A stretch of DNA of 64,000 nucleotides, taken from assembly GCF_008692785.1 (NCBI RefSeq), contig NZ_VXJV01000004.1:124001-188000 (forward strand), written 5' to 3'. A program made the translations under genes and the position numbers. The stretch is from Salmonella enterica subsp. diarizonae. GTDB lineage: Bacteria > Pseudomonadota > Gammaproteobacteria > Enterobacterales > Enterobacteriaceae. Shown piece after piece: positions 40,165-52,306 of this stretch. Position 1 is the stretch's first letter. Each line of letters opens with the position of its first letter. The notes beneath the pieces were generated by a model. That model had not been told where the DNA came from. It made no database searches and saw nothing but the letters and a program-made list of their open reading frames with translations.

Positions 40165-41343
40165 TTATACGTCTTTTACTCGCCCGGTCATGACCAGCGT
40201 GACCACAGAAATCGCCGCAATCACCCAGTAAACGGCAAAATGGCCGAAGCTTTGCGCCACCGCGCCCTGAATCACGCCCGCCAGAATAACGCCCGTTGAA
40301 ATGCTATTGGTGAAAAGCGTCGTGGCAGCCCCTGCCCTGCCTGGCATCAAATCCTGAAACCACAGCATTCCAATCCCGGCGACAATGCCAATAAATACCG
40401 CATTAAAAAGTTGCAACAACAGCAGCGCCGTCCGGCTGTGAAAAAAGAGCAAACCGACATAAAACAGCACGCCCGCCGCCACGGCGGCAATCATCATCCG
40501 CCGCTTGCCAAAGCGCTTCACATAAAAACCGGCCAGAATCATTGCCGGAATCTCCAGCCCTGCCGCCGTGCCCATCAATACGCCGGCCAGTTTATCCGAC
40601 AGACCCAGCTCAACGCTTATCCATAGCGGCATATCAATGATGTACATGGTATTGCAGGTCCACATCAATGTGGAGGCGATAAACAACATACGCACATTTC
40701 TATCCTGCCAGCCGTTTATCTGAGCGAGCGGCGCATCGACCGGTTGTTCGACGCGTGCCACCGAAGGCAGCATCAGGGCAATCAGAACCAGGCTGACGGC
40801 AAAAATAACGGCGGCAATAGAGAACATGACGGTGAATCCGTAATTCAGCGCCAGCATAAAGGCCAGCGGCGGGCCGATCACCCACGCCAGCGAAAGCTGG
40901 GCGCGCATCACCGAACTAAACATCACCACTTCGCGCGCCGAACTATCGGCATACTCCCGCGCCAGCGCAAACAGTTGCGGCATGGCGGTATTGGCCAGCG
41001 ACGCCAGCAGTACGCCGCAGGTAATTAAGGTTAAATAATGACGATTAAAAGCAAACAATAACGCGTTGCCGATCGCCATCAGACAGCAAAACATAATCAG
41101 CTTACGGCGATCGCCGCGGCTATCTGAGCGTTTCGCCAGCGCCAGACTGACCCCAATCCCGGCAATGGCGTTGACGGTATAAAATAGCCCCACCCAAAAC
41201 GGCTGCGCGCCCACTTCGCGACTAAGAAACAGGCTTAACGTCGGCGCCTGAAGCGCGCCAGCGACGCCCATCATAAAAGCGACCAGCATAAACGCCGCAT
41301 AAATCCCGTTGAGACGCCGTCCCATCGTCGTAATCCAGAGCAT
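40165..41343 (-). CDS. setA: SetA, sugar efflux MFS transporter
   Basis: A 392-residue major-facilitator protein with about twelve hydrophobic helices. It belongs to the SET family that exports glucose analogues and lactose. The loop KRSDSRGDRRK (about residues 71-81) is the MFS A-motif position between helices 2 and 3. It lies immediately downstream of the sgrS sRNA and reads in the same direction. In E. coli sgrS and setA can be co-transcribed, and both counter glucose-phosphate stress. Confidence 0.95.
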   Translation of the reverse strand: MLWITTMGRRLNGIYAAFMLVAFMMGVAGALQAPTLSLFLSREVGAQPFWVGLFYTVNAIAGIGVSLALAKRSDSRGDRRKLIMFCCLMAIGNALLFAFNRHYLTLITCGVLLASLANTAMPQLFALAREYADSSAREVVMFSSVMRAQLSLAWVIGPPLAFMLALNYGFTVMFSIAAVIFAVSLVLIALMLPSVARVEQPVDAPLAQINGWQDRNVRMLFIASTLMWTCNTMYIIDMPLWISVELGLSDKLAGVLMGTAAGLEIPAMILAGFYVKRFGKRRMMIAAVAAGVLFYVGLLFFHSRTALLLLQLFNAVFIGIVAGIGMLWFQDLMPGRAGAATTLFTNSISTGVILAGVIQGAVAQSFGHFAVYWVIAAISVVTLVMTGRVKDV

Positions 41344-41377
41344 AGTAAGTCCTTTAAGCGCAGCCGAAATAAAAAAA

Positions 41378-41400
41378 GCCAGCAGGTATTATCTGCTGGC
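41378..41400 (-). terminator. SgrS intrinsic terminator
   Basis: Stem of 8 bp (41378-41385 with 41393-41400) and a 7-base loop, followed on the minus strand by seven T (complement of 41371-41377). This T tail is the expected Hfq-binding end. Confidence 0.92.
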
Positions 41401-41461
41401 GGGTGATTTTAGGCTATAGCCTACACCAATACTCAGTCACACATGATGTCTGCAATTGGCT

Positions 41462-41584
41462 TCAATCGGTCGCCTCCCACTGCATCAGTTCTGCGAGCAT
41501 TTTTAAGCGTTGCGGCGCGCTCAGGCAAACCAGCCAGGACGTTTTTTCCGTCGCGGCAAAATATCTCAACCAGAACTGGTACAT
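41462..41584 (-). CDS. sgrT: SgrT, small peptide inhibitor of glucose transport
   Basis: A 40-residue ORF inside the 5' part of SgrS, starting MYQFWLRYFAATE and ending LMQWEATD. In E. coli and Salmonella SgrT inhibits the PtsG glucose transporter directly. The frame is intact with GAAGAGG just upstream of the ATG, so both functions of the dual-function RNA appear to be kept. Confidence 0.88.
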   Translation of the reverse strand: MYQFWLRYFAATEKTSWLVCLSAPQRLKMLAELMQWEATD

Positions 41585-41676
41585 AGCGACCTCTTCCTCT
41601 TGCTTCATCGAAAGGTATTATTGGCCTAATATAGGGATAATAAAATTGCTGAGTTTTTCATCGGAGTTCCCCTTTT

Positions 41677-43335
41677 ATGCCCTCAGGTCGCCTGCAACAA
41701 CAATTTATCCGTCTCTGGCAATGTTGTGACGGTAAAACGCAAGACACCACGCTTAATGAGCTGGCGGATCTGCTGAACTGTTCCCGTCGCCATATGCGTA
41801 CGCTGCTAAATACGATGCAGGCGCGCGGCTGGCTAACATGGGAAGCGGAGGTTGGACGCGGAAAGCGTTCGCGTCTGACGTTCCTGTATACCGGACTGGC
41901 GCTACAACAGCAGCGAGCGGAAGACCTACTGGAACAAGATCGAATCGATCAACTGGTACAACTGGTTGGCGATAAAAGCGCCGTCAGGCAAATGCTGATT
42001 TCCCATCTGGGACGCAGCTTCCGCCAGGGGCGGCATATTCTGCGGGTTCTTTACTATCGCCCGATGCACAATCTCCTGCCGGGAACCGCATTACGTCGCT
42101 CGGAAACCCATATTGCCCGGCAGATTTTCAGTTCGCTCACGCGGGTAAATGAGGAAAACGGGGAACTGGAAGCGGACATTGCGCACCACTGGCAGCAAAT
42201 TTCCCCTTTACTGTGGCGCTTCTACCTGCGCCCCGGCATTCATTTTCATCATGGTCGCGAACTGGAGATGGAAGATGTCATCGCCTCGCTGACGCGTATC
42301 AATACGCTTCCGCTTTACTCGCACATTACAAAGATAGACTCCCCTACCGCGTGGACGCTGGATATTCATCTTTCCCAGCCGGATCGATGGTTGCCGTGGC
42401 TGCTGGGCCAGGTCCCGGCGATGGTTTTGCCACGGGAGTGGGAAACGCTGACTAATTTCGCCAGCCACCCTATCGGCACCGGGCCTTATGCCGTGCGGCG
42501 TAATACGCCAAACCAGCTCAAGATACTCGCCTTTGATGACTACTTCGGCTATCGGGCGTTGATAGACGAAGTGAACGTCTGGGTACTGCCGGATATCAGT
42601 GAAGAACCGGCCTGCGGCTTGATGCTGGAAGGGCCGATACAAGGTGGTGAAAAAGCGATAGAAAGCCGTCTGGAAGAGGGGTGCTATTATCTGCTATTCG
42701 ACGCCAGAACGCCGCGCGGCGCGCATCCACAGGTCAGAGAATGGGTGAGCCATGTCCTCTCCCCCACCAATTTACTCTATCATGCCGATGAGCCACTACA
42801 GCAGCTCTGGTTCCCTGCCTATGGGCTTTTACCGCGCTGGCATCACGCCCATCCAGGCCCAGGCGAAAAACCCGCCGGGCTGGAAACCCTCACGCTGACC
42901 TTCTATCGCGAACACATTGAGCACCGGGTTATCGCCCGTATCATGAGCGCGCTTCTGGCTGAGCATCAGGTGCATCTGCATATTCAGGAGATCGACTACG
43001 ATCAATGGCACGCCGGCGAGATCGAAAGCGATATCTGGCTCAATAGCGCTAACTTTACTCTGCCGCTGGATTTCTCGTTGTTCGCGCACCTGTGCGAAGT
43101 ACCGCTCTTGCAGAACTGTATTCCGCGCGACTGGCAGGGCGACGCCGCGCAGTGGCGCGCTGGCGAAATGAACCTGGCAAACTGGTGCCAGCAACTGCTG
43201 GCCAGCAAAGCGATTATGCCGCTGATCCACCACTGGCTGATTATCCAGGGACAGCGCAGTATGCGCGGGCTGCGTATGAATACCCTCGGCTGGTTCGATT
43301 TTAAATCGGCATGGTTTGCGCCGCCGGATCCTTAA
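41677..43335 (+). CDS. sgrR: SgrR, transcriptional activator of sgrS
   Basis: A 552-residue regulator with an N-terminal winged helix (about residues 1-115, including [20 protein letters not shown]) fused to a solute-binding-protein-like domain (about 160-540, SBP_bac_5 type; e.g. [16 protein letters not shown] and [10 protein letters not shown]). It senses sugar-phosphate stress and activates the divergent sgrS. Length is one residue more than in E. coli. The thiBPQ genes follow in the same direction but behind their own riboswitch. Confidence 0.95.
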   Translation: MPSGRLQQQFIRLWQCCDGKTQDTTLNELADLLNCSRRHMRTLLNTMQARGWLTWEAEVGRGKRSRLTFLYTGLALQQQRAEDLLEQDRIDQLVQLVGDKSAVRQMLISHLGRSFRQGRHILRVLYYRPMHNLLPGTALRRSETHIARQIFSSLTRVNEENGELEADIAHHWQQISPLLWRFYLRPGIHFHHGRELEMEDVIASLTRINTLPLYSHITKIDSPTAWTLDIHLSQPDRWLPWLLGQVPAMVLPREWETLTNFASHPIGTGPYAVRRNTPNQLKILAFDDYFGYRALIDEVNVWVLPDISEEPACGLMLEGPIQGGEKAIESRLEEGCYYLLFDARTPRGAHPQVREWVSHVLSPTNLLYHADEPLQQLWFPAYGLLPRWHHAHPGPGEKPAGLETLTLTFYREHIEHRVIARIMSALLAEHQVHLHIQEIDYDQWHAGEIESDIWLNSANFTLPLDFSLFAHLCEVPLLQNCIPRDWQGDAAQWRAGEMNLANWCQQLLASKAIMPLIHHWLIIQGQRSMRGLRMNTLGWFDFKSAWFAPPDP

Positions 43336-43366
43336 AGCCTTGTTCAGTAGGCGTAATCGGTGAAGA

Positions 43367-43448
43367 CAGTTTGAACACGGGCAGCGCGGAAAAACCGGAG
43401 CGTACACGTAGTACGTGAGGATTTTGAGCACTGCCCGTGTTCAAACTG
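43367..43448. repeat. 82-bp palindromic element with perfect 18-bp ends
   Basis: CAGTTTGAACACGGGCAG (43367-43384) is exactly inverted at 43431-43448. The interior has nested pairing: AAAACC...GGATTTT and CGTAC-ACGTA-GTACG at the centre. It lies 31 bp after the sgrR stop. The shape is that of an intergenic palindromic repeat (MITE-like), and the transcript would form a long cruciform hairpin. I recall similar motifs in enterobacterial intergenic regions but cannot name the family with certainty. Confidence 0.8.
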
Positions 43449-43521
43449 GCAAACAAGATAGTCTAATGGACAAGGCTCTTGATTGCTGCCCAGCAACAAA
43501 ATCACTACACTAACGCCGAAC

Positions 43522-43646
43522 TCAACGGGGTGCCGCGCCCGTGCGTGCGCTGAGAAAATACCCGTCGAACCTGATCCGGATAATGCCGGCGAAGGGATTT
43601 GAGGCTACCTCTCAAGTCCTTTGCCACTCTTTAACTGAGGTGCAAA
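43522..43646 (+). promoter_or_regulatory. TPP (THI-box) riboswitch of thiBPQ
   Basis: The conserved THI core is present: CGGGGTGC (43526-43533), GCGCTGAGA (43547-43555), ACCCG (43560-43564), and GAACCTGATCCGGATAATGC followed by CGGCGAAGGGA up to 43597. Downstream a small stem TTGAG...CTCAA (43599-43615) lies ahead of the CTGAGG Shine-Dalgarno and the GTG start. Control is therefore probably at translation initiation, repressing when thiamine diphosphate is bound. Confidence 0.95.
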
Positions 43647-44630
43647 GTGTTAAAAAAATATCTTCCGCTTTTACTCCTGTGCGCGGCGCCTGCCTTCGCC
43701 AAACCCATTCTCACCGTCTATACCTACGACTCGTTCGCCGCCGACTGGGGGCCAGGCCCGGCGGTGAAAAAAGCGTTTGAAGCCGACTGTAACTGCGAGC
43801 TAAAACTGGTGGCGCTGGAGGATGGCGTTTCGCTGCTCAACCGCCTGCGGATGGAGGGGAAGAACAGCAAAGCCGATGTGGTGTTGGGGCTGGACAACAA
43901 TCTGCTGGAAGCGGCTACGCAAACTAAACTCTTTGCTAAAAGCGGCGTGGCGAATGAGGCGGTCAAGGTGCCCGGCGGCTGGAAAAACGACACATTTGTT
44001 CCGTTCGATTACGGCTATTTCGCCTTTGTCTACGATAAAAGCAAGCTGAAAAATCCGCCGAAAAGCCTGAAAGAACTGGTCGAGAGCGATCAAAAATGGC
44101 GGGTGATTTATCAGGACCCGCGTACCAGTACGCCAGGGCTGGGGCTATTACTGTGGATGCACAAAGTCTATGGCGATAACGCGCCGCAGGCCTGGCAAAA
44201 ACTGGCGGCCAAAACGGTCACGGTGACGAAAGGCTGGAGCGAAGCCTACGGTTTATTTCTGAAAGGTGAAAGCGATTTGGTGCTCAGTTACACCACCTCG
44301 CCGGCATATCACATTATTGAAGAGAAGAAGGACAATTACGCCGCCGCGAACTTCAGCGAAGGTCATTACTTACAGGTAGAAGTAGCAGCGCGTACCGTCG
44401 CCAGTAAGCAGCCGGAACTGGCGGAGAAATTCCTCAAATTTATGGTTTCTCCAGCGTTTCAGAACGCCATACCAACCGGCAACTGGATGTACCCGGTAGC
44501 GGACGTCGCCTTACCGGCAGGGTTTGAATCATTGGTAAAACCCGCCACAACGCTGGAATTCACGCCGCAGCAGGTTGCAGCACAACGCCAGGCATGGATT
44601 AGCGAATGGCAACGCGCCGTCAGCCGTTAA
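43647..44630 (+). CDS. thiB: Thiamine/TPP ABC transporter, periplasmic binding protein
   Basis: A 327-residue periplasmic solute-binding protein (TbpA) that captures thiamine, its monophosphate and diphosphate. A signal peptide (MLKKYLPLLLLCAAPAFA, residues 1-18) is followed by the mature start KPILTVYTYDSF. Translation starts at GTG 43647, eight bases behind GAGG. Length equals E. coli TbpA. It is the first gene of thiBPQ, under the riboswitch directly upstream, and overlaps thiP by 25 bp. Confidence 0.96.
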   Translation: MLKKYLPLLLLCAAPAFAKPILTVYTYDSFAADWGPGPAVKKAFEADCNCELKLVALEDGVSLLNRLRMEGKNSKADVVLGLDNNLLEAATQTKLFAKSGVANEAVKVPGGWKNDTFVPFDYGYFAFVYDKSKLKNPPKSLKELVESDQKWRVIYQDPRTSTPGLGLLLWMHKVYGDNAPQAWQKLAAKTVTVTKGWSEAYGLFLKGESDLVLSYTTSPAYHIIEEKKDNYAAANFSEGHYLQVEVAARTVASKQPELAEKFLKFMVSPAFQNAIPTGNWMYPVADVALPAGFESLVKPATTLEFTPQQVAAQRQAWISEWQRAVSR

Positions 44631-46216
44631 TTCCCGGCTGGCTAATTCCGGGGCTGTGCGCCGCCGCGCTGATGATAACCGTCGCGCTAGCGGCCTTTCT
44701 GGCGCTTTGGCTGAGCACGCCGTCGGGCGCATGGTCGACAATCTGGCGGGATAGCTACCTGTGGCATGTGGTGCGCTTCTCATTCTGGCAGGCGTTTCTG
44801 TCCGCGGTGCTGTCTGTGGTCCCGGCGGTTTTTCTCGCCCGTGCGCTTTATCGACGCCGTTTTCCTGGACGTCTGGCACTGCTGCGTCTGTGCGCCATGA
44901 CGCTGATTCTGCCGGTACTGGTTGCCGTGTTCGGCATTCTTAGCGTGTATGGCCGCCAGGGCTGGCTGGCCTCGCTGTGGCAGATGCTGGGGCTTCAGTG
45001 GACATTCTCCCCCTACGGCTTGCAGGGCATTTTACTGGCGCACGTCTTTTTTAATCTGCCAATGGCGAGCCGCTTGTTGCTGCAATCTTTGGAAAGCATT
45101 CCCGGCGAGCAGCGCCAGCTCGCCGCCCAGCTCGGTATGCGCGGCTGGCATTTTTTCCGTTTTGTCGAATGGCCGTGGCTGCGCCGCCAAATTCCGCCCG
45201 TCGCGGCGCTGATTTTTATGCTCTGCTTCGCCAGTTTTGCGACGGTCCTGTCACTCGGCGGCGGCCCGCAGGCCACCACTATCGAACTGGCTATCTATCA
45301 GGCACTCAGTTATGACTACGATCCCGCCCGCGCGGCGATGCTGGCATTAATCCAGATGGTCTGCTGCCTGGCGCTGGTGCTGCTAAGCCAGCGGTTGAGC
45401 AAAGCGATTGCGCCGGGGATGACGCTGACGCAGGGCTGGCGCGATCCTGACGATCGTCTCCACAGCCGTCTGACGGACGCCTTATTAATCGTGTTGGCGC
45501 TGCTGCTGCTGCTTCCGCCGCTGGTCGCCGTGGTGGTCGATGGCGTCAACCGCAGCCTGCCGGAGGTGCTGGCGCAACCTATTCTGTGGCAGGCTGTCTG
45601 GACATCACTACGCATTGCGCTGGCGGCGGGCATTCTGTGTGTGGTACTGACCATGATGCTGCTGTGGAGTAGCCGCGAATTACGCCAACGCCAGCAGGTA
45701 TTCGCCGGACAAACGCTGGAACTCAGCGGGATGTTGATCCTCGCGATGCCGGGGATCGTGCTGGCGACGGGCTTCTTTTTATTGCTCAATAATAGCCTCG
45801 GCTTACCGGAATCCGCCGACGGCATCGTGATTTTCACCAATGCGCTCATGGCGATCCCCTACGCGCTAAAAGTCCTGGAAAACCCAATGCGCGATGTTAC
45901 CGCCCGTTACGGAATGCTGTGCCAGTCATTAGGAATTGAAGGCTGGTCGCGGTTAAAGATCGTGGAGCTGCGAGCACTGAAACGTCCACTGGCGCAAGCG
46001 CTGGCGTTTGCCTGCGTACTTTCTATCGGTGATTTTGGCGTCGTCGCGCTTTTCGGCAACGACAATTTCCGCACGCTGCCGTTTTATCTGTATCAACAGA
46101 TCGGCTCCTACCGTGGCCAGGACGGCGCGGTGACCGCGCTGATACTGTTGCTGCTCTGCTTTACGCTATTTACCCTCATAGAGAAACTACCGGGCCGACA
46201 TGCTAAAACTGATTGA
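44606..46216 (+). CDS. thiP: Thiamine/TPP ABC transporter permease
   Basis: A 536-residue fused permease with two BPD_transp_1 halves (about 55-260 and 335-530) and about twelve hydrophobic helices. The EAA-type loops are visible near [22 protein letters not shown] and [22 protein letters not shown]-type sequences, which contact ThiQ. Length equals E. coli ThiP. It overlaps thiB upstream and thiQ by 17 bp downstream. Confidence 0.95.
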   Translation: MATRRQPLIPGWLIPGLCAAALMITVALAAFLALWLSTPSGAWSTIWRDSYLWHVVRFSFWQAFLSAVLSVVPAVFLARALYRRRFPGRLALLRLCAMTLILPVLVAVFGILSVYGRQGWLASLWQMLGLQWTFSPYGLQGILLAHVFFNLPMASRLLLQSLESIPGEQRQLAAQLGMRGWHFFRFVEWPWLRRQIPPVAALIFMLCFASFATVLSLGGGPQATTIELAIYQALSYDYDPARAAMLALIQMVCCLALVLLSQRLSKAIAPGMTLTQGWRDPDDRLHSRLTDALLIVLALLLLLPPLVAVVVDGVNRSLPEVLAQPILWQAVWTSLRIALAAGILCVVLTMMLLWSSRELRQRQQVFAGQTLELSGMLILAMPGIVLATGFFLLLNNSLGLPESADGIVIFTNALMAIPYALKVLENPMRDVTARYGMLCQSLGIEGWSRLKIVELRALKRPLAQALAFACVLSIGDFGVVALFGNDNFRTLPFYLYQQIGSYRGQDGAVTALILLLLCFTLFTLIEKLPGRHAKTD

Positions 46217-46898
46217 TATCACCTGGCTTTACCATCATTTGCCGATGCGTTTTACGCTGGCGGTAGAACGCGGCGAGCAAGTGGCGATTCTTGGCCCCAG
46301 CGGCGCGGGGAAAAGCACTCTGCTGAATTTAATTGCCGGTTTTCTCACCCCTGCCCGCGGTACGCTACTGATTGCAGGCGAGGATCATACGCTTACGCCG
46401 CCCTCACGCCGTCCGGTCTCAATGCTGTTTCAGGAGAATAATTTATTCAGCCATCTGAATGTGCAGCAAAATATCGGTCTGGGGCTAAATCCCGGGTTAA
46501 CGCTCAACGCCAGCCAGCGGGAAAAACGGGACGCTATCGCACGTCAGATGGGCATTGAGAGTCTGATGACGCGTTTGCCGGGCGAACTGTCCGGCGGCCA
46601 GCGTCAGCGGGTAGCGCTGGCGCGCTGCCTGGTACGTGAACAGCCGATGCTACTGCTGGATGAACCGTTCTCGGCGCTCGATCCCGCGCTGCGCCAGGAG
46701 ATGCTGACGTTGGTCAGCGATATCTGCCGCGAGCGACAGCTCACGCTGTTGATGGTCTCGCACAGCGTGGAAGATGCGGCGCGGATCGCGTCACGCGCCA
46801 TTGTCGTGGCCGACGGGCGTATCGCGTGGCAGGGAAAGACGACAGAATTACTCAGCGGACGAGCCAGCGCCTCAGCGTTGCTGGGGATTAACGGCTGA
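46200..46898 (+). CDS. thiQ: Thiamine/TPP ABC transporter ATPase
   Basis: A 232-residue ABC ATPase energising thiamine import. Walker [10 protein letters not shown] (about 32-40), Q-loop FQENNLF (about 77-83), signature [13 protein letters not shown] (about 128-140), Walker [13 protein letters not shown] (about 148-159) and the H-loop SHS are all intact. It overlaps thiP and ends the operon. Confidence 0.96.
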   Translation: MLKLIDITWLYHHLPMRFTLAVERGEQVAILGPSGAGKSTLLNLIAGFLTPARGTLLIAGEDHTLTPPSRRPVSMLFQENNLFSHLNVQQNIGLGLNPGLTLNASQREKRDAIARQMGIESLMTRLPGELSGGQRQRVALARCLVREQPMLLLDEPFSALDPALRQEMLTLVSDICRERQLTLLMVSHSVEDAARIASRAIVVADGRIAWQGKTTELLSGRASASALLGING

Positions 46899-46939
46899 TC
46901 GTGCGACTCGCTAAGCGCAGCGCCATCAGGCCCCACAAT

Positions 46940-46970
46940 GCCGGATGGCGGCATTAACGCCTTATCCGGC
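46940..46970. repeat. REP unit between thiQ and yabI
   Basis: GCCGGATGGCGGC...CCTTATCCGGC, one REP palindrome between convergent genes; a weaker GCGCCATCAGGCCCC half-unit precedes it. Confidence 0.8.
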
Positions 46971-47001
46971 CTACAAGCTCCCGGCGAGTGGAACAGCGTT
47001 A

Positions 47002-47769
47002 TCAGAAGCCGACGACCTTGTGAAGAATATCAATATACACCGGCATCAGCGGATGGCGAACCAGCACCACCAGCGCAATAACCCCCACGCCAGATGCCAT
47101 CGGCGCCAGCCATAACAGACGGGTGCGCGGTAAAAACGCCGCGAGTCGATCGGTCGCCGCTTTGCCGCTGCGCCACCATCGCCAGCACAGCCAACCGCCA
47201 ATCCATAATAACAATGCGGTCGCCAGCAATAGCCATTTGAAGCTGCCGCTTTGTTGATCGGCGGGGATATCAATGGCGGCGCCAGCCAGAATGCCCGGCA
47301 GGAAATAAAACGGCGGCCACAGCAAACAGCCAATCAAGTTCGGCACAATAAATTTCGCCACGGGAAGATCCAGCATCCCTGCCACCATCGGTACCAGCGG
47401 CCGCGTTGGCCCGACAAAACGTCCGACCAGGATCGTGAACATACTGTGCTGATGCAGCGCGTGTTCGGTTTTATCCAGCAGCGACTTGTTCTTTTTCATA
47501 AAAGACCAGCGGTGTAGCGGCTTTTTAAAGCGCCACCCCAGCCAGAACGAAATCCAGTCGCCCATCAGACAGCCGATAATGCCCACCAGCCAGGCATGCC
47601 AAAAATTGAGCTCGCCGCTGCCGATAAGCGCCCCCAGCCCCGCCATCAGCACCGTGCCGGGTAAAATCAACCCCACCAGCGCCAGCGATTCCAGGAAGGC
47701 AACCAGCAACACGGCGATAAGCGAATACAGAGTGGATTGGGTGATAAAGTGTTCCAGCAGTGCTTGCAT
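47002..47769 (-). CDS. yabI: YabI, DedA-family membrane protein
   Basis: A 255-residue polytopic protein of the DedA/SNARE-associated family. Seen: about five to six hydrophobic helices and the conserved DedA signature GRFVGPTRPLVPMVAG (about 113-128), together with an upstream acidic-glycine segment. Family members include undecaprenyl-phosphate flippases; the role of YabI itself is not settled. In E. coli it also lies between thiQ and araC. Confidence 0.94.
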   Translation of the reverse strand: MQALLEHFITQSTLYSLIAVLLVAFLESLALVGLILPGTVLMAGLGALIGSGELNFWHAWLVGIIGCLMGDWISFWLGWRFKKPLHRWSFMKKNKSLLDKTEHALHQHSMFTILVGRFVGPTRPLVPMVAGMLDLPVAKFIVPNLIGCLLWPPFYFLPGILAGAAIDIPADQQSGSFKWLLLATALLLWIGGWLCWRWWRSGKAATDRLAAFLPRTRLLWLAPMASGVGVIALVVLVRHPLMPVYIDILHKVVGF

Positions 47770-47887
47770 AGTGTGTCCGTCAGCGTGATGAAGCAGGGAT
47801 TCTGCTTACCCCGCCCCTCTTCGTCAAGCCGTCAATTATCTGAATAGTTACGACTTATGACACCTTTGTGGACACATCATTCACTTT

Positions 47888-48733
47888 TTATTCACATCCG
47901 GCCCTGAACTCGCTAGGACTTGCCCCGGTGCATTTTTTAAATACCCGCGAAAAATAGAGCTGGTCGTCAAATCCAACATTGCGCCCGACGGTCGCTATCG
48001 GCATTCGCGTTGTACTAAGCAGGAGTTTTGCCTGACTGATACGCTGATCTTCGCGCCAGCTCAATACGCTAATGCCTAACTGCTGACGGAACAGATGCGA
48101 CAACCGGGAGGGCGACAGGCAGACATGTTGGGCGACGCTGGCGATATCGAAATGGCTGTCCGCCAGATGGTCGCTGATATACTGGCAGGCATCGCGCACA
48201 CGGCTATCCATCGGCGGATGCAACGACTCATTAATTACCGCCATACGTCTGAGCAGCAACTGTTCCAGCAAATTGATCGCCAGTAGCTCAGAATAGCGAC
48301 CTTCCTCTTGCCCGGCGCTGATGATCTGCCCGAACAGTTCGCTGAAATGCGGCTGGCGCGCCTCGTCCGGGCGGAAAAACCCTGTCTGGGCAAAGATTGT
48401 CGGCCAGGCAAGCCACTCCTGCCAGTAGGCGCGAGGCCGGAAGTAAACCCACTGGTGATACCACTCGCTGGCGTCCGGATGACGTCCATAGTGATGAATC
48501 TCGCCTGGCGGAAACAATAGTATATCGCCAGGCCGACAGACAAACTTCTCGCCATTATTATTAATGACGCCCTCTCCGCGGATGGTCAGGTTAAGAATAT
48601 ATCCCTTCATGCCCAGCGGACGATCGATAAAAAAATCCAGATATCCATTCGCTTCAATCGGCGTCAGCCCGGCGACCAGATGGGCATTAAATGAATATCC
48701 CGGCAATAGCGGATCATTTTGCGTTTCAGCCAT
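47888..48733 (-). CDS. araC: AraC, arabinose-responsive regulator
   Basis: A 281-residue AraC-family protein with an N-terminal cupin/arm domain that binds L-arabinose and dimerises (about 20-170), and a C-terminal double helix-turn-helix (about 180-280; [20 protein letters not shown] and [22 protein letters not shown]). It represses by looping between araO2 and araI1 without sugar and activates araBAD with it. Length is that of Salmonella AraC; E. coli AraC has 292 residues with a longer tail. It is divergent from araBAD. Confidence 0.97.
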   Translation of the reverse strand: MAETQNDPLLPGYSFNAHLVAGLTPIEANGYLDFFIDRPLGMKGYILNLTIRGEGVINNNGEKFVCRPGDILLFPPGEIHHYGRHPDASEWYHQWVYFRPRAYWQEWLAWPTIFAQTGFFRPDEARQPHFSELFGQIISAGQEEGRYSELLAINLLEQLLLRRMAVINESLHPPMDSRVRDACQYISDHLADSHFDIASVAQHVCLSPSRLSHLFRQQLGISVLSWREDQRISQAKLLLSTTRMPIATVGRNVGFDDQLYFSRVFKKCTGASPSEFRAGCE

Positions 48734-48761
48734 TATTTCTCTACCCCCCGATGTTCAAAGA

Positions 48762-48779
48762 AGAAACAAATTGTCCATA
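48762..48779. promoter_or_regulatory. araO2 half-site
   Basis: AGAAACAAATTGTCCATA differs by one base from the E. coli araO2 sequence. Its centre is about 212 bp from that of araI1, close to the E. coli separation, as required for the repression loop. Confidence 0.8.
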
Positions 48780-48941
48780 TTGACCAGGACGACAGAGCTT
48801 ACGTCTCCGCAAGACCTTGTGCTTGATGAAAGCACGCATCAACCCCGCTTGTGAAGAGCGCTTTGTAACAAAAGCGTACAGTGCAGGCGATAAAATTAAG
48901 TAACAGAAGTGTCTATAACTATGGCTGGAATGTCCACATTG

Positions 48942-50783
<1,842 letters not shown>

Positions 50784-50793
50784 GGACACGACA

Positions 50794-52296
50794 ATGACGA
50801 TTTTTGATAATTATGAAGTATGGTTTGTGATTGGCAGCCAGCATTTGTATGGAGCAGAGACCTTGCGTCAGGTCACTCAACATGCCGGGCATGTGGTAAA
50901 CGCGCTGAATACCGAAGCCAAACTGCCATGTAAACTGGTATTAAAACCGCTGGGCACCTCGCCGGATGAGATTACCGCCATTTGTCGTGACGCCAATTAT
51001 GACGATCGCTGCGCGGGGCTGGTGGTCTGGCTGCACACCTTCTCCCCGGCCAAAATGTGGATCAACGGGCTGAGTATCCTTAACAAACCGCTGCTGCAAT
51101 TCCATACCCAATTTAACGCCGCCCTGCCGTGGGACAGCATCGATATGGACTTTATGAATCTGAACCAGACCGCGCACGGCGGCCGCGAGTTCGGTTTTAT
51201 CGGCGCGCGGATGCGCCAGCAGCACGCGGTCGTCACCGGTCACTGGCAGGACAAAGAGGCCCATACGCGTATCGGCGCCTGGATGCGCCAGGTGGTCTCT
51301 AAACAAGATACCCGTCAGCTAAAAGTCTGCCGTTTCGGCGACAATATGCGTGAAGTCGCGGTGACTGACGGTGATAAAGTAGCCGCGCAAATCAAATTTG
51401 GCTTTTCGGTCAATACCTGGGCGGTCGGCGATCTGGTACAGGTGGTGAATTCCATCAGCGACGGCGATATCAACGCTCTGATTGACGAGTACGAAAGCAG
51501 CTATACCCTGACGCCCGCCACCCAGCTCCACGGCGATAAACGCCAGAACGTGCGGGAAGCGGCGCGTATTGAACTCGGTATGAAGCGTTTCCTGGAACAG
51601 GGCGGCTTCCACGCATTCACCACTACCTTTGAAGATTTACACGGTCTGAAACAGCTTCCGGGTCTGGCCGTACAGCGTCTGATGCAGCAGGGCTACGGCT
51701 TTGCGGGCGAAGGCGACTGGAAAACCGCCGCTCTGCTTCGCATTATGAAAGTGATGTCAACTGGTCTGCAGGGCGGCACCTCATTTATGGAGGATTACAC
51801 CTACCACTTCGAGAAAGGCAACGATCTGGTGCTCGGCGCGCACATGCTGGAGGTGTGTCCGTCCATCGCGGTAGTAGAGAAACCGATCCTCGACGTCCAG
51901 CACCTCGGCATTGGCGGCAAGGAAGATCCGGCACGTCTGATTTTCAATACCCAAACCGGCCCGGCGATCGTCGCCAGCCTGATCGACCTCGGCGATCGTT
52001 ATCGCCTGCTGGTCAACTGCATCGATACCGTGAAAACGCCGCACGATCTGCCGAAACTGCCGGTGGCTAACGCGCTATGGAAGGCGCAGCCGGATCTGCC
52101 GACCGCCTCCGAAGCGTGGATTCTGGCTGGCGGCGCGCACCATACCGTCTTCAGCCACGCGCTGGATCTGAACGATATGCGCCAGTTCGCGGAAATACAC
52201 GATATCGAAATCGCGGTGATTGATAACGATACTCGCCTGCCTGGCTTTAAAGACGCGCTGCGCTGGAACGAAGTGTATTACGGCTTAAAACGTTAG
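50794..52296 (+). CDS. araA: L-arabinose isomerase
   Basis: A 500-residue manganese-dependent isomerase converting L-arabinose to L-ribulose. Seen: the start [13 protein letters not shown] (about 7-19), metal-ligand Glu in GFAGEGDWK (about 302-310) and in [15 protein letters not shown] (about 329-343), and the C-terminal His ligand in [10 protein letters not shown] (about 445-454). Length equals E. coli AraA. A REP pair separates it from araD. Confidence 0.97.
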   Translation: MTIFDNYEVWFVIGSQHLYGAETLRQVTQHAGHVVNALNTEAKLPCKLVLKPLGTSPDEITAICRDANYDDRCAGLVVWLHTFSPAKMWINGLSILNKPLLQFHTQFNAALPWDSIDMDFMNLNQTAHGGREFGFIGARMRQQHAVVTGHWQDKEAHTRIGAWMRQVVSKQDTRQLKVCRFGDNMREVAVTDGDKVAAQIKFGFSVNTWAVGDLVQVVNSISDGDINALIDEYESSYTLTPATQLHGDKRQNVREAARIELGMKRFLEQGGFHAFTTTFEDLHGLKQLPGLAVQRLMQQGYGFAGEGDWKTAALLRIMKVMSTGLQGGTSFMEDYTYHFEKGNDLVLGAHMLEVCPSIAVVEKPILDVQHLGIGGKEDPARLIFNTQTGPAIVASLIDLGDRYRLLVNCIDTVKTPHDLPKLPVANALWKAQPDLPTASEAWILAGGAHHTVFSHALDLNDMRQFAEIHDIEIAVIDNDTRLPGFKDALRWNEVYYGLKR

Positions 52297-52306
52297 TGAC
52301 GTTGTT

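Larger units (their letters stand above)
41371..41609 (-). ncRNA. sgrS: SgrS, glucose-phosphate stress sRNA
   Basis: The 5' end (GATGAAGCAAG) and the 3' third match E. coli SgrS: the ptsG-pairing region GTGTGACTGAGTATTGGTG and the segment AAAATCACCCGCCAGCAG. A terminator GCCAGCAG/CTGCTGGC with a T run follows. Length is 239 nt; E. coli SgrS is 227. The difference equals a 12-nt insertion that forms the palindrome TAGGCTATAGCCTA just 3' of the seed. SgrS, with Hfq, blocks ptsG and manXYZ translation, and is activated by SgrR, encoded divergently. Confidence 0.95.
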
